DNA from: Micrococcus lacusdianchii
GTDB lineage: Bacteria; Actinomycetota; Actinomycetes; Actinomycetales; Micrococcaceae
DNA length: 42,376 nt
Direction of reading: 5' to 3'
NCBI RefSeq assembly: GCF_023155805.1
Contig: NZ_JAKNUW010000017.1
Location: forward strand, 1-42,376
This document shows, piece by piece, positions 8,175-16,886 of this stretch. The translations under genes were made by a program, and so were the position numbers. The notes below the pieces were generated by a model, which did not search any database, was not told the DNA's origin, and saw only the letters and a program-made list of their open reading frames with translations. Numbering within the stretch: the stretch's first letter is position 1; each line of letters starts with the position of its first letter.

Positions 8175-9065
8175 CTAGAAAGCCTTCCGACCGAAGACCG
8201 TGACCGCCCGCTCTCCGCTATCCCTCCCCGGATACATTTCGATCCAGGTGCCGTCGGCCGCGAGAAGTGGGTGTGTCGAGTACGGAAGGCGGGCGACCAG
8301 GTTTCGGAGGCCAACAGAGACTCGATCAGGCCCATAGGTCAGCCAGTCGCTCACGTCAGGGAGGTGATCGGTGATCTGCGGCTGTCCTGTTGCAGCCTGA
8401 AAGGGATTGGTCGCCCAAACCAAGGACCACGCGAGTGGTGGCCAGATGACGTCAGCGAGCGACGTGTGTGCCTCAGAGCGCTCAAGTACGCGGACGGCCC
8501 AGACTCTGCTGGCCAACAACCCGCTACGGGGGAAACGGGGGTCGGAGAGGCCCAATCTCAGGCTCAGATCAGCTGGCCAATCCACGCTGCAGCCGCGGCG
8601 GTAGTCCTCCGTTGCCAACTGATGCGCAAGGAGCGGGTACCGGGCGCGCATCCCGCTGTTCAGGGCAAACATCCCGTAAAGCACGCAACGGACCACCGCC
8701 CCGGGAGCGAACCTCACGTCCGGCACGCTCCCCGGACGGATGGCCAATCGTTGCGCACCTGGGGTCGTCAGCCGCCGCACCTGATGGGAGAACTCGGCGT
8801 AGGCCTTGTCGTAGTCGCCGCCGCAGCGACTGTTGCAGGCTCTGCAGAGCCCCCGAACCCACATCCCGCCCCCGTTCCAGCGACCGGGCTGACGCATCTG
8901 CGCGACGATCCGGTCCGGGGCACGTTCAACGCGCTCGTCGTTTCCGGCTGCTCTCGGGGGCACGTGCGTTCGGCTCATCTTGCCGTGCGCACCGCAGAGT
9001 CCACACGCCCGGGGGTCGGGGGATGCGCCCGTATCCGCGACCAGACCGGAAGTCTCCATGTTCAC
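8175..9065 (-). CDS. HNH-like zinc-binding protein
   Basis: This protein has about 296 residues. The first 90 contain Cys-Gly-Leu-Cys, then Arg-Thr-His-Val-Pro-Pro-Arg, then Leu-Cys-Arg-Ala-Cys-Asn-Ser-Arg-Cys-Gly-Gly. This is the zinc-ribbon plus His arrangement of a common HNH-like family found in mobile regions. The remaining 200 residues are not recognised. A nuclease role is possible but not proved. The start may be the GTG at 9065 or the ATG at 9059; a GGAGAG ribosome site fits the GTG. It follows the zinc-ribbon gene on the same strand after 99 bp and probably shares its transcript. Confidence 0.6.
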   Translation of the reverse strand: MNMETSGLVADTGASPDPRACGLCGAHGKMSRTHVPPRAAGNDERVERAPDRIVAQMRQPGRWNGGGMWVRGLCRACNSRCGGDYDKAYAEFSHQVRRLTTPGAQRLAIRPGSVPDVRFAPGAVVRCVLYGMFALNSGMRARYPLLAHQLATEDYRRGCSVDWPADLSLRLGLSDPRFPRSGLLASRVWAVRVLERSEAHTSLADVIWPPLAWSLVWATNPFQAATGQPQITDHLPDVSDWLTYGPDRVSVGLRNLVARLPYSTHPLLAADGTWIEMYPGRDSGERAVTVFGRKAF

Positions 9066-9164
9066 GCTGCCTCTCTCCTCGCTACCACTCAGGTCAATCC
9101 TGGTCGAGTTGCCGATCAGGCTGGACCGCCCCCTGCCGTTCGGACGATCCCTGTGACGTACGAC

Positions 9165-9626
9165 CTACCCGCGCTGTTTGACCGTCTTCCTGCGACCAGT
9201 CGTCTCTGCCCTGTCTGCGACCAGTCCTGACCGTTGCTCTCGAGTGGGGTCGGGGTAACGACGAAGCATCCACGAGCGCTGGGCGATCCCAACCTCGATG
9301 GCTCGACGGGTATCCACCGGGGCGCCGCCCCGTTCTCGCAACTCGGCGAGAACAGCAATCTCGTCGCACAAACGAGTTCTCGTACGCTCGAAGTTCTGAC
9401 GGCAGTTGCGGCTGCAGAAGGTCTGGGGCCGACCAGCGGAAGACTCCGTCGGCCACTCGCAGAGGTTCGCGCAGTCAGGATGCAGACACCTCATCCGGTC
9501 GGCAGGCTGCAGCCCCCTGGCCAGAGCTTCGTCGATCTCTGCCCAGCTGCCACGCTTCGCCCGAGCGAGAGTCCGGACGATCGACGGTGTACGCGCGCCC
9601 CCGGCGCCCCGACTTCCAAGAGCCAT
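9165..9626 (-). CDS. small zinc-ribbon protein
   Basis: This is a 153-residue basic protein. A probable zinc site is formed by Cys-Leu-His-Pro-Asp-Cys, a further Cys and Phe-Cys-Ser-Arg-Asn-Cys, followed by a charged helix (Gln-Asn-Phe-Glu-Arg-Thr-Arg-Thr-Arg-Leu). The C-terminal 30 residues are Arg/Lys-rich. A GAGAGG ribosome site lies 8 nt before the ATG. No enzyme motif is visible; nucleic-acid binding is the most likely role. It is probably co-transcribed with the HNH-like gene downstream. Confidence 0.55.
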   Translation of the reverse strand: MALGSRGAGGARTPSIVRTLARAKRGSWAEIDEALARGLQPADRMRCLHPDCANLCEWPTESSAGRPQTFCSRNCRQNFERTRTRLCDEIAVLAELRERGGAPVDTRRAIEVGIAQRSWMLRRYPDPTREQRSGLVADRAETTGRRKTVKQRG

Positions 9627-10051
9627 ATGGTTTACCTCTCATCCGGGAAGGTCCCTCCACTCGAGTGGCGACCCCCTCCTCCCCGAGCATCTTAAGACTC
9701 ATGAAGGAATGGCGGAAGAGTGCCGTTGCGAGGTCTGCCTGTCGCGAAAAACCACGTGTCTATCCATACACCTGCCCGGGGGCTAGATGCTCGCCTGACA
9801 TGAGGATATGTACATCTCCGAGAGGAGCCTGGAGAGATGTATCTCTAACGCAGGCGTGCCCGTCGGCCGCCGCACGGGGCCGTCATGAGGACTATGGTTG
9901 CGCGTATCGGTCGCGGCCCATTACGGTCTGCATAGGCCGCCCGCGCCGACCTGACCTTGTGTCCGACGCGCGGGAGGGCGCGACGGTTGCACCCGTCACG
10001 CCCTCCAATTAGCGGCCCTGATACAACGCGAACTGAATCGAAGGAACCGCC
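9627..10051. promoter_or_regulatory. upstream region of the Tn7-like operon, probable transposon end
   Basis: This 425-bp region has no supported gene. The operon direction means that one end of the Tn7-like element should lie here, but I could not place the terminal TGT or a ladder of TnsB sites. An imperfect inverted repeat (TGTACATCTCC at 9809-9819 and GGAGAGATGTATC at 9831-9843, 11 nt apart) could be an operator or a TnsB site. A GAAGGA ribosome site precedes the GTG of tnsA at 10052. Confidence 0.35.
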
Positions 10052-10798
10052 GTGTCCCAGCTTATGGGCGACCCCGGCGGAGGACCAGCCACACCCTGGA
10101 GCCACCTGGAGTTCTCCGCTCCGGACGGCCCACTCCTCTGCCACCCCTCCGACCCCCTGCCCGACCTCAACGCCATCGGATCCGTAAGGGCTCCGCGGTC
10201 GCACGCACTGAGCCGACACGTACCCGTGCAGACCTTCAGCACAACGAACACGGACGTCGTCGCCGTGGAATCCGGGCTAGAGCAGGAGCTCGTCCTGGTC
10301 CTGGACCGGGATCCCTCCCTGGCCCGTTTGATTGGACAGCCGCTGACCGTGGAGTGGGCCGGCCAACGAGGAAAGGGCCGGCGTCACACCCCGGACCTGC
10401 TCGCCCTCGCCCAGGACGGATCCGTCACGGTCTGGGATGTCCGGCCCGAGGGCCGGCGGGATCACAAGTTCTGGGATGCCGTCCGGATCACCCGCGCGGT
10501 GTGCGAACACTACAAGTGGGGCTACGAGCTCTTCGGCGGCCTGCCCGAGGTGCACGCCATCAACCTGCGCTGGCTCTCCAGCTACCGGCACCCGATGCCC
10601 TGGTACCAGGACCACCGAGACACGCTCGAGGGACTCGCCCGCCTCGATGGCGCCACCATCGGGACCGTGCTCGGCACCGACGACGGCTCCGGTGAGCTGG
10701 TCTCAGCCATGTGGCACTGGGCGTGGGACGGACACCTGCAGCTGGATCTCACCCAACCCTGGAGAGCCACTACGCCGGTGCGATGGGAGCCGAGATGA
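10052..10798 (+). CDS. tnsA: TnsA-like transposase endonuclease subunit
   Basis: This is a 248-residue protein. A central segment has the TnsA nuclease order: an acidic helix with Glu-Ser-Gly-Leu-Glu-Gln-Glu-Leu (Glu 73-79); His-Thr-Pro-Asp (Asp115), as in the family His-x-Pro-Asp; and then Val-Trp-Asp-Val-Arg (Arg131). In Tn7 TnsA the last catalytic residue is Lys, so Arg131 is a departure. Residues 1-60 form a less conserved N-terminal extension. TnsA cleaves the 5' ends of the transposon and acts together with TnsB. The start is GTG with GAAGGA upstream. The stop overlaps the tnsB start. Confidence 0.75.
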   Translation: MSQLMGDPGGGPATPWSHLEFSAPDGPLLCHPSDPLPDLNAIGSVRAPRSHALSRHVPVQTFSTTNTDVVAVESGLEQELVLVLDRDPSLARLIGQPLTVEWAGQRGKGRRHTPDLLALAQDGSVTVWDVRPEGRRDHKFWDAVRITRAVCEHYKWGYELFGGLPEVHAINLRWLSSYRHPMPWYQDHRDTLEGLARLDGATIGTVLGTDDGSGELVSAMWHWAWDGHLQLDLTQPWRATTPVRWEPR

Positions 10799-12984
10799 AC
10801 TTCGCCGTGGACCTGAACATCGGCGACCGCGTCCTCACCGATGCCGGGCCGGCCCTGGTGAAATCGATGTGGGCACTGGGCGTGGAGCTGGAGACCATCA
10901 GCGACCCGGCCAAGCTCGTCCCGTGGACGAACCTGGTTATCCGGCCGACCATCGACGGGCAGGCACAGGCCGTGGATGCGGCCCTGCACCCCTGGTGGGA
11001 CCAGCTGCCGGAGAAGGTACAGCAGGATGCCGTGTTCAAGATGGAGTGCGTCCTCGAGATCCTCACCGGGTTCCGCAGCGGGCTGGCCTCCCTGGCACTG
11101 CCGCATGAGCCGGTCACACCGTTCGGCCCGCTCTACGAGGCCAGCCTGAACGCCCAGTGCGAAGCGATGGCCCGGCTGGTCAGCTTCGAGAAGTCCGCAG
11201 ACCGGCAGCTGATGCGCCGGGTCCAGGACGGAGAACTCAACAGCCCCAGCGTGACCGCACGCGCGGTGAACAAATGGGTGAGGCGGTGGCAGGCATCCGG
11301 GCTCAGGGGCCTGGTCGACGGACGCGCCCTGCGCACCACCCAGGGATTCGGTGCCCTGGACCCCAGATTCCTCACGATCGCCGACCAGGAGTTCGCCCGA
11401 TTCGACGGGTCCGCCTCGGCCATCAACCGGCAGGAGATCCACCGGCGCATCCAGGTCCGCATGCACGCCGAGGGCATCACCGACGCCCACCTGCCCCAAC
11501 GGCTCGTCAGCGACTACCTCAGCCACCGGTTCGCCCAGCTGGGCAAGACCACCCGGGCCCAGCGCTCACGCCGACACCGGAAGATCTCCTCGACCTCCAG
11601 CGCTGCCCTGCACCACCTCGGGCACTGCGCCACCGACGTCACCCGGGCCGACAACCTCGTCTACGACGAGTTCACCGGCAAGCCCATCAGCGTGGAGATC
11701 GCCACCATCATGAGCGTCCCGGCACGGGTCATCGTCGCCGTCCGGGTCTTCCCGAAGTCGGTCAGCTCCACCGAGATCGCCCTGCTGCTCTACGACGCGA
11801 TGCGGCCCCAGTCGATGGCCGTCGATCAGGACGGCGCCGGTGACTGGCGCTGGTGCGGGGTCCCGACCTCCCTCCAGCTACCCGGACAGGCTCCCCCACT
11901 GGCCAACGACCCCGCCACCGGGCTGGGCGAGCACGCGATCCCCGCCGTGACCCCCACCCACCTGCGCATGGACAACGGATCCATCTTCCGCAGCGAGCAG
12001 CTGCGCCGGCTCGCCCTGCACTGGTCGATCACGTTGAGCCACTCCCGCGGCACCCGCCCCACGGACAATCCGCACATCGAGCGCTTCCACGAGACTCTGC
12101 AGCGCTTCTACCAGCAGCTGCCCGGCTACAAGGGCCGCAACGTCTCCGAACGCGGCAGCTGGGCCGGCGTGGTGGCCGAGGCGCCCCTGCTCACCCCGGC
12201 CGAGCTCGAGCGGCAGCTGCGACAGTTCATCGCCCTGGACTACCACCGACGACCCCACACCGGGCTGTCCCTGCCCGGAGCACCCGGGGTGAACATCTCC
12301 CCGCTGGAGATGTTCGACTGGATCCTAGCCACCACCGGACGGATCCACGTCCCCCAGCACCCGGACCTGATCTACCAGTTCCTGCCCACCCGCCAGCTGA
12401 CCCCGAACCACGCCGGCGTCGAGTACCGCAACCTCACCTACGACGCCCGGATCCTGGACGAGTTCCGCGACCCCGTCCCGGGGCGGTTCCGAGACGAGGA
12501 CGCCAAGATCCCGTTCCACTACGACCCCAGGGACGCCACCCGGCTCTGGTTCCGCCACCCCGACACCGACCGCATCCACGAGATCCCCTGGCGCAACCGT
12601 CATCTCTTGCACGCGCCCCTGACCGACGTCGTCCTCGAGGAGGCCCGCCGGCGCATCCGCGCCCGCGGCGGCCCCAAGGCTCTGACCGGCGCGCTCATCG
12701 ACCGTCAGCTCATCGAGGAGATCGGGCACCTGGCACACACCCGGTCGGACGAGACCTGGTCCACCACGATGGCCGCCTCCCGCATGCGCTTCGACCAAGC
12801 CCACCACGATCACGACGAAGCCTCTCTCGCGCACCGCCTCGCCACCCCAGAGGCACCTGCCGAGCTCGGCCCCGGCGGACGGCACCTCCACCTGGTTCAG
12901 CCGACGGCGGCGCTGGATCGGACCGCCACCCACGGCCTCGCCGGGCTCTTCGAGCGCTGGCCTGACTATGCCCAGGAGATCTGA
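10795..12984 (+). CDS. tnsB: TnsB-like DDE transposase
   Basis: This protein has about 729 residues from the ATG that overlaps the tnsA stop (ATGA); a longer start at 10711 would overlap tnsA by 88 bases. An N-terminal beta-rich part and a helix-turn-helix region (around residues 150-215, Trp-Val-Arg-Arg-Trp-Gln-Ala-Ser-Gly-Leu) precede the integrase core. The catalytic residues are visible: Asp291 in Val-Tyr-Asp-Glu-Phe, Asp393 in Arg-Met-Asp-Asn-Gly, and Glu429 in His-Ile-Glu-Arg-Phe. The Asp-to-Glu gap is the classical 35 residues. The C-terminal beta barrel and tail would contact TnsC. It cuts and joins the 3' ends. Confidence 0.9.
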   Translation: MNFAVDLNIGDRVLTDAGPALVKSMWALGVELETISDPAKLVPWTNLVIRPTIDGQAQAVDAALHPWWDQLPEKVQQDAVFKMECVLEILTGFRSGLASLALPHEPVTPFGPLYEASLNAQCEAMARLVSFEKSADRQLMRRVQDGELNSPSVTARAVNKWVRRWQASGLRGLVDGRALRTTQGFGALDPRFLTIADQEFARFDGSASAINRQEIHRRIQVRMHAEGITDAHLPQRLVSDYLSHRFAQLGKTTRAQRSRRHRKISSTSSAALHHLGHCATDVTRADNLVYDEFTGKPISVEIATIMSVPARVIVAVRVFPKSVSSTEIALLLYDAMRPQSMAVDQDGAGDWRWCGVPTSLQLPGQAPPLANDPATGLGEHAIPAVTPTHLRMDNGSIFRSEQLRRLALHWSITLSHSRGTRPTDNPHIERFHETLQRFYQQLPGYKGRNVSERGSWAGVVAEAPLLTPAELERQLRQFIALDYHRRPHTGLSLPGAPGVNISPLEMFDWILATTGRIHVPQHPDLIYQFLPTRQLTPNHAGVEYRNLTYDARILDEFRDPVPGRFRDEDAKIPFHYDPRDATRLWFRHPDTDRIHEIPWRNRHLLHAPLTDVVLEEARRRIRARGGPKALTGALIDRQLIEEIGHLAHTRSDETWSTTMAASRMRFDQAHHDHDEASLAHRLATPEAPAELGPGGRHLHLVQPTAALDRTATHGLAGLFERWPDYAQEI

Positions 12985-14057
12985 TGGACGCCCTGCTCTG
13001 GCACACCCAGGCCATGACCCTCGCGCCTACCGCGCCTGAGCCGGTCCTGCTGCACGAGTTCGGCCAGCTCTCGCCCGAAGCCCAGAACGAGTATTGGACC
13101 CGGTTGAACAGGTGGATGTGCGCGACCACCCTCGACTGCGAACGCACCGACGCGTTGCGCGCCGGCATGGACCGGGTCACCTACCGCAACGCCTACTCTC
13201 GTTCCGGGGCCAAGACCATCATCGGGCTCTCGGCACCCAACGGGGTGGGCAAGTCGACGTTCATCAAGTCCTACGCCCAGGACCTCTACCACCAGTCGAT
13301 GCAGGGCCAGGCGGTCGACAAGCTGCCCTCACACACGGACAGCTCCGGCGCCCCCTCGCACTGGATCCCCCAGGTCTACATCACCCTGCGCGCCGCCTCC
13401 GAGGTCGCCGACGTCAACGCCGCGATTCTCAGCTACCTGGGCTACCCGATCATGGGACGAACCACCAAGGACACCACCCTGCTGGTCCACGCCGTCGCCC
13501 GGCACGGGGTCAGGCTGCTCATCCTCGACGACGCCCACATGCTCCGCGCCAAGCAGGCCCGCGCCCGCGACGTGCTCGACTACGTGAAGTTCCTCAACAC
13601 GATGATGGGCGAACGCGACGGCACCCTCGTCCTCGTCGGCGCCAACATGGAAGGCGGCCCCGTCTACGAAGACCCCCAGCTCGCCGCCCGGCTGCGCACC
13701 TTCGCACTGCACCCGTACAACGTCCAGCAGGACACCACCGAGCGCATGGCATGGCAGCACCTGCTGGCCGCAGTGGAGAAGAAGTTCATGCCCTACCTGG
13801 ACACCGCCACCGAAGGAACCCTCACCCGGGAACTGGCCGGACCGATCTGGGCACGCACACAAGGCCACCTCGGAGACACCCAGCAGCTGATCACCACCGC
13901 CCTGCTCGAGGCCTTCGACCAAGGTGACACCACCCTGACCAGCGAGCACCTGCGCGGTGTCCGCCTCTCTGCTCGAGCGGAGGCCGCTGAAGCTGACCTG
14001 CTCCGCGACGCCACCCTGACCTCCCATCGGGAGCAGAACCGCAAGGCCAAGAGGTGA
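12984..14057 (+). CDS. tnsC: TnsC-like AAA+ ATPase
   Basis: This is a 357-residue protein. It has a Walker A motif Ala-Pro-Asn-Gly-Val-Gly-Lys-Ser-Thr with Lys90, and a Walker B motif Leu-Leu-Ile-Leu-Asp-Asp-Ala-His with Asp182 and Asp183, as in TnsC/TniB adaptors. It links the TnsAB transposase to the target-selecting TniQ proteins and carries target immunity in known systems. Start and upstream stop overlap (TGATG), which indicates translational coupling to tnsB. Confidence 0.88.
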   Translation: MDALLWHTQAMTLAPTAPEPVLLHEFGQLSPEAQNEYWTRLNRWMCATTLDCERTDALRAGMDRVTYRNAYSRSGAKTIIGLSAPNGVGKSTFIKSYAQDLYHQSMQGQAVDKLPSHTDSSGAPSHWIPQVYITLRAASEVADVNAAILSYLGYPIMGRTTKDTTLLVHAVARHGVRLLILDDAHMLRAKQARARDVLDYVKFLNTMMGERDGTLVLVGANMEGGPVYEDPQLAARLRTFALHPYNVQQDTTERMAWQHLLAAVEKKFMPYLDTATEGTLTRELAGPIWARTQGHLGDTQQLITTALLEAFDQGDTTLTSEHLRGVRLSARAEAAEADLLRDATLTSHREQNRKAKR

Positions 14058-15550
14058 CCGGCCCAGGGCATCCCCCGTCCGCCCTCGCCCCGATCCCCGG
14101 CGAGTCTCTGACCGGGTACGTGCTCCGGTTCAACGCCACCAGCATGGCCCCACCCCTGGCCCTGCCACCGCGCTACGCCGACACCGATCTGCCTCCTGGC
14201 CTGACCGACGCGGTGCACCGCAGCACCGGGTTGGACTCCCGACACATCGGGCGGATGACCATGACCGGCTGGCCGCTGGCCCTGCGCGGACGCGGAATCC
14301 AGCACCGACACGGGTGGGTCCTGCACCGGCGCGACGTCTGGCTCTGCCCCACCTGCACCCCCTTGACCGGCTTCCGCGCCCTGCGCTGGCGCCTGGCCCT
14401 GGCCCCGGTCTGCCTGCGCTGCCACACCCTCTTGACCCACGAGCGGACCTTCACGCCGACCCGCTCCGCCACCATAGAGGAGCTGGCCCGTCTCCGACGC
14501 CTGGACGAGCTGACGACGCGCGCCCTGCAGGGGTCGAAGACCTCCAGGTCCCACCTATCGGTCTTGCGCCGCATCTGTACCGCCTCAGATGCCCACGAGC
14601 CTGACGGCGACGTCCTGCCCCGCCCAGCTCTCGGGGGCGCTCCCACGCCAGCAGGGAATCAGTGGGGAACCCATCCGCCCGGCGAACCGAGCACCGTGCT
14701 GAAGCAGCTGGCCACGCTGGACCCCGCGCTGCTGAACGAGTCCCGCGCCCGAGCGCACTGGCAGCAGTTGCAGCATGAGGTCTCGCTGCCCTCGAGCTCC
14801 GCCTTCGCCCCAGCACCGTTCCAGCCCGAAAGCCCGCCCACCAGCCCGGCCACCCCGGCCATGGCTCGGGCCCGTCGACGCGCCCTGCTGCGACAGCTCA
14901 CGGACCTCTGCGCAGCCACCGGTCTGCGGCCCCAGCACATCCCCACCGTGGCCGCTCCCTGGCGGGCGCCCCGCTGGTCGCGTATCCGCGTCCTGGAGGA
15001 TCAAGCCTTCGAAGCCCTCGCCCTGCACACCCTGCTCCTGGAGGCACTAGGCGAGGACGCCACCGGCAGCGCCGTGTTCGTCGCGCACGGCATCCCGGCC
15101 GTCGTGAACCAGCACGACCTGCTCACCCGAGTCCGCACCCGAGGCAACCTGAGCCCGGGTGAATGCGACCGGCTGCTCGCCCGCGCGCAGGCCCTCGTGG
15201 ACGACGGGCTCGTCGACTACGCCTACCGCCGCGGGACCCTCCTGGCTGTCCCCTCCCTGCCCCGCATCCCCGCCATACATCTGCCCCGGCACCCGTTCTG
15301 GCCGGCCCGCACCCTCGTCCCGGCATGGGCATGGGTCGCGTACGCCCGCGGCCTGCCGGACTCCGGCCCCGTTCCCGATGTTTCCCTCGAGGCCGTGGAC
15401 CGCTTCCACGCCGACCTCGACCCCGAGGCTCGTCTGCGACTGCTCGAGGCCTTCGACACCCATGTCCGCGGTGAGGATTGGGCCGCGGTCGCCTCCGCGG
15501 CCGGCAGCTCCTCTCCCACTATTGCTTCCGCCCATCAGAGGAGCGCCTGA
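14054..15550 (+). CDS. TniQ/TnsD-family target-selection protein 1
   Basis: This 498-residue protein starts at a GTG that overlaps the tnsC stop. The N-terminal TniQ domain shows the family opening (Pro-Gly-Glu-Ser-Leu-Thr-Gly-Tyr-Val-Leu-Arg) and a zinc ribbon, Cys-Pro-Thr-Cys and Cys-Leu-Arg-Cys, around residues 95-120. The long C-terminal part (about 350 residues) has DNA-binding helices expected of TnsD-type proteins that read a fixed attachment site. By length it is the more TnsD-like of the two. Its target site is unknown. Confidence 0.82.
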   Translation: MTGPGHPPSALAPIPGESLTGYVLRFNATSMAPPLALPPRYADTDLPPGLTDAVHRSTGLDSRHIGRMTMTGWPLALRGRGIQHRHGWVLHRRDVWLCPTCTPLTGFRALRWRLALAPVCLRCHTLLTHERTFTPTRSATIEELARLRRLDELTTRALQGSKTSRSHLSVLRRICTASDAHEPDGDVLPRPALGGAPTPAGNQWGTHPPGEPSTVLKQLATLDPALLNESRARAHWQQLQHEVSLPSSSAFAPAPFQPESPPTSPATPAMARARRRALLRQLTDLCAATGLRPQHIPTVAAPWRAPRWSRIRVLEDQAFEALALHTLLLEALGEDATGSAVFVAHGIPAVVNQHDLLTRVRTRGNLSPGECDRLLARAQALVDDGLVDYAYRRGTLLAVPSLPRIPAIHLPRHPFWPARTLVPAWAWVAYARGLPDSGPVPDVSLEAVDRFHADLDPEARLRLLEAFDTHVRGEDWAAVASAAGSSSPTIASAHQRSA

Positions 15551-16443
15551 TGTCGACGCTGCTGCCCATCCGCCCCAGACCCGCCCCCGAAGAAGCCCTG
15601 GACTCCTATCTCGAACGCGTGGCCACCGCCAACGGGGTCACCACCAGCGGCTTCGTTCGACAGCTGACCACCGAAGCCCGGGCTCCCCTGCGCTTCACGA
15701 ACATCGCCCCACCACCAGCGATCCTGGACGTGCTGGCCTCCTGGACCGGCACCGACCGGAGACTCCTGCAGGACTGCCTGTTGACCCGATACCCGGTCAT
15801 CCCGTTCATCGACAGCCAGAACCGTCACGGAACCCGGTCCGTGGTGGCCCACGGATGGGTGCTGCTCAACCGCTCCCAGGCCTGCCCCTGGTGCCTGGCC
15901 GAGACCGGAGTCTGGAAGATCACGTGGCGTCTGGCCTGGGTCACCGCGTGCCTAGACCACGAACGTCTCCTCGTGACCGACTGCCCCGGCTGCCAGAAGC
16001 CCCTGCGTACGACACATCACGGCGCGCTCCGGCCCGCCGGCCCCGGAGCAAGCTGCGGCAACCCCCGTCCCCAAGGACAGGGCAAACGGTGCCCCTTCGA
16101 CCTGAGCCGGATCTCCCCGCCCTCCGCGCCCCCTCCACTCTTGCAACAACAGCAACGTGTCGAGCGCGCCCTCCGCGACGCGGACATCGATCTGGACGGC
16201 CACTCCGTGGCCGGAACGGTCTATCTGAAGCTGATTCAAGCCCTCGCCGCTGGCGTCCTAGGCCGACCGACCGCAACACAAACACGGGCCTCCAACATCA
16301 CAGTCCAGGGACCCTGGGCGCCCCCAAGCACAGTGCTCCGCGTGCGTTCAGCACCGAGACCAGTGCGACTTCGGGCGGCTGCCGGTATCGAGATCGACCA
16401 GATGCTGGCGCAGAACACGCACCACATCTCACTGGCGGCCTGA
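15550..16443 (+). CDS. TniQ-family target-selection protein 2
   Basis: This protein has about 297 residues from the ATG that overlaps the preceding stop (TGATG). The TniQ opening is present (Glu-Glu-Ala-Leu-Asp-Ser-Tyr-Leu-Glu-Arg), then Ala-Cys-Pro-Trp-Cys, then Cys-Leu-Asp-His and Asp-Cys-Pro-Gly-Cys, forming two zinc sites. It is shorter than the first TniQ and lacks its long C-terminal part. Paired long and short TniQ proteins are known from some Tn7-like elements, where they serve two target pathways; whether that holds here is an inference. Confidence 0.8.
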   Translation: MSTLLPIRPRPAPEEALDSYLERVATANGVTTSGFVRQLTTEARAPLRFTNIAPPPAILDVLASWTGTDRRLLQDCLLTRYPVIPFIDSQNRHGTRSVVAHGWVLLNRSQACPWCLAETGVWKITWRLAWVTACLDHERLLVTDCPGCQKPLRTTHHGALRPAGPGASCGNPRPQGQGKRCPFDLSRISPPSAPPPLLQQQQRVERALRDADIDLDGHSVAGTVYLKLIQALAAGVLGRPTATQTRASNITVQGPWAPPSTVLRVRSAPRPVRLRAAAGIEIDQMLAQNTHHISLAA

Positions 16444-16523
16444 GGCCGGGCACCACCCGCAGCCCGGCAATGGCTCACGTCCGGTGCGTCGCGACGGCTG
16501 AGCCTGGCGGTCGAGCTTCGCCT

Positions 16524-16886
16524 TCAGCGTCCCTCGTCGAGACCGTCAGATTCCACGTCAGCGTGGGGCTCCAGCCCCAGGCGGCGCCCGCGTGTGGCCC
16601 CTGGAGGGTCGCCTTCGATCGGGGCACGCCAGCGTTCGAGTGCCTCCAGGTCAGCGATCAGTTCATCCCCGGTGGAGTAGAACCGCGAGAACGGCGACAG
16701 CTCATCGTCGTGGCTTGGAGGATCCACCTGAAAACCATCGACGCCATCCACCTCAGCCGAGAAGACGTAGACCGCCGTCGGCATGTCGTCCTCATTCTGC
16801 TCGGCGGGGCGACTCGGTTCGTAGAACCACGCCTCGTCCAATCCGATGGCAAGGGCGTCGACGTCGAAACGCCAACCCCGTCTAGG
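16524..16886 (-). pseudogene. hypothetical protein, 5' end cut by IS481 element
   Basis: The frame is open from the IS481 left boundary (about 16886) to the stop at 16524. It encodes an acidic protein of about 115 residues that includes Arg-Phe-Asp-Val-Asp-Ala-Leu-Ala-Ile-Gly-Leu-Asp-Glu-Ala-Trp-Phe. The only in-frame start is a TTG at 16841, inside what looks like continuous coding sequence, so the real start was probably separated by the IS. I recognise no domain. The gene points towards the Tn7-like operon. Confidence 0.5.

Larger units (their letters stand above)
10052..16443 (+). mobile_element. Tn7-like transposition module (TnsA, TnsB, TnsC, two TniQ)
   Basis: Five genes on one strand overlap or abut at every junction (ATGA, TGATG, GTGA, TGATG), so they form one transcript. 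The set gives cut-and-paste transposition: TnsA and TnsB cut the 5' and 3' strands, TnsC is the ATPase adaptor, and TniQ/TnsD proteins choose the target. There is no tnsE and there are no cas genes. The element's outer ends were not located; cargo may extend either way, most likely downstream. Confidence 0.8.

Noticed and set aside
9186-9230. Direct repeats CTGCGACCAGTC as TnsB binding sites
   Set aside because: They lie inside the zinc-ribbon gene and encode a plausible C-terminus; only two copies exist, with a weak match near 42150, too little to define a transposon end.
8142-9230. Long plus-strand ORF opposite the HNH-like gene
   Set aside because: It has no start signal and no domain; the minus-strand frame carries the zinc motifs and the expected codon bias.
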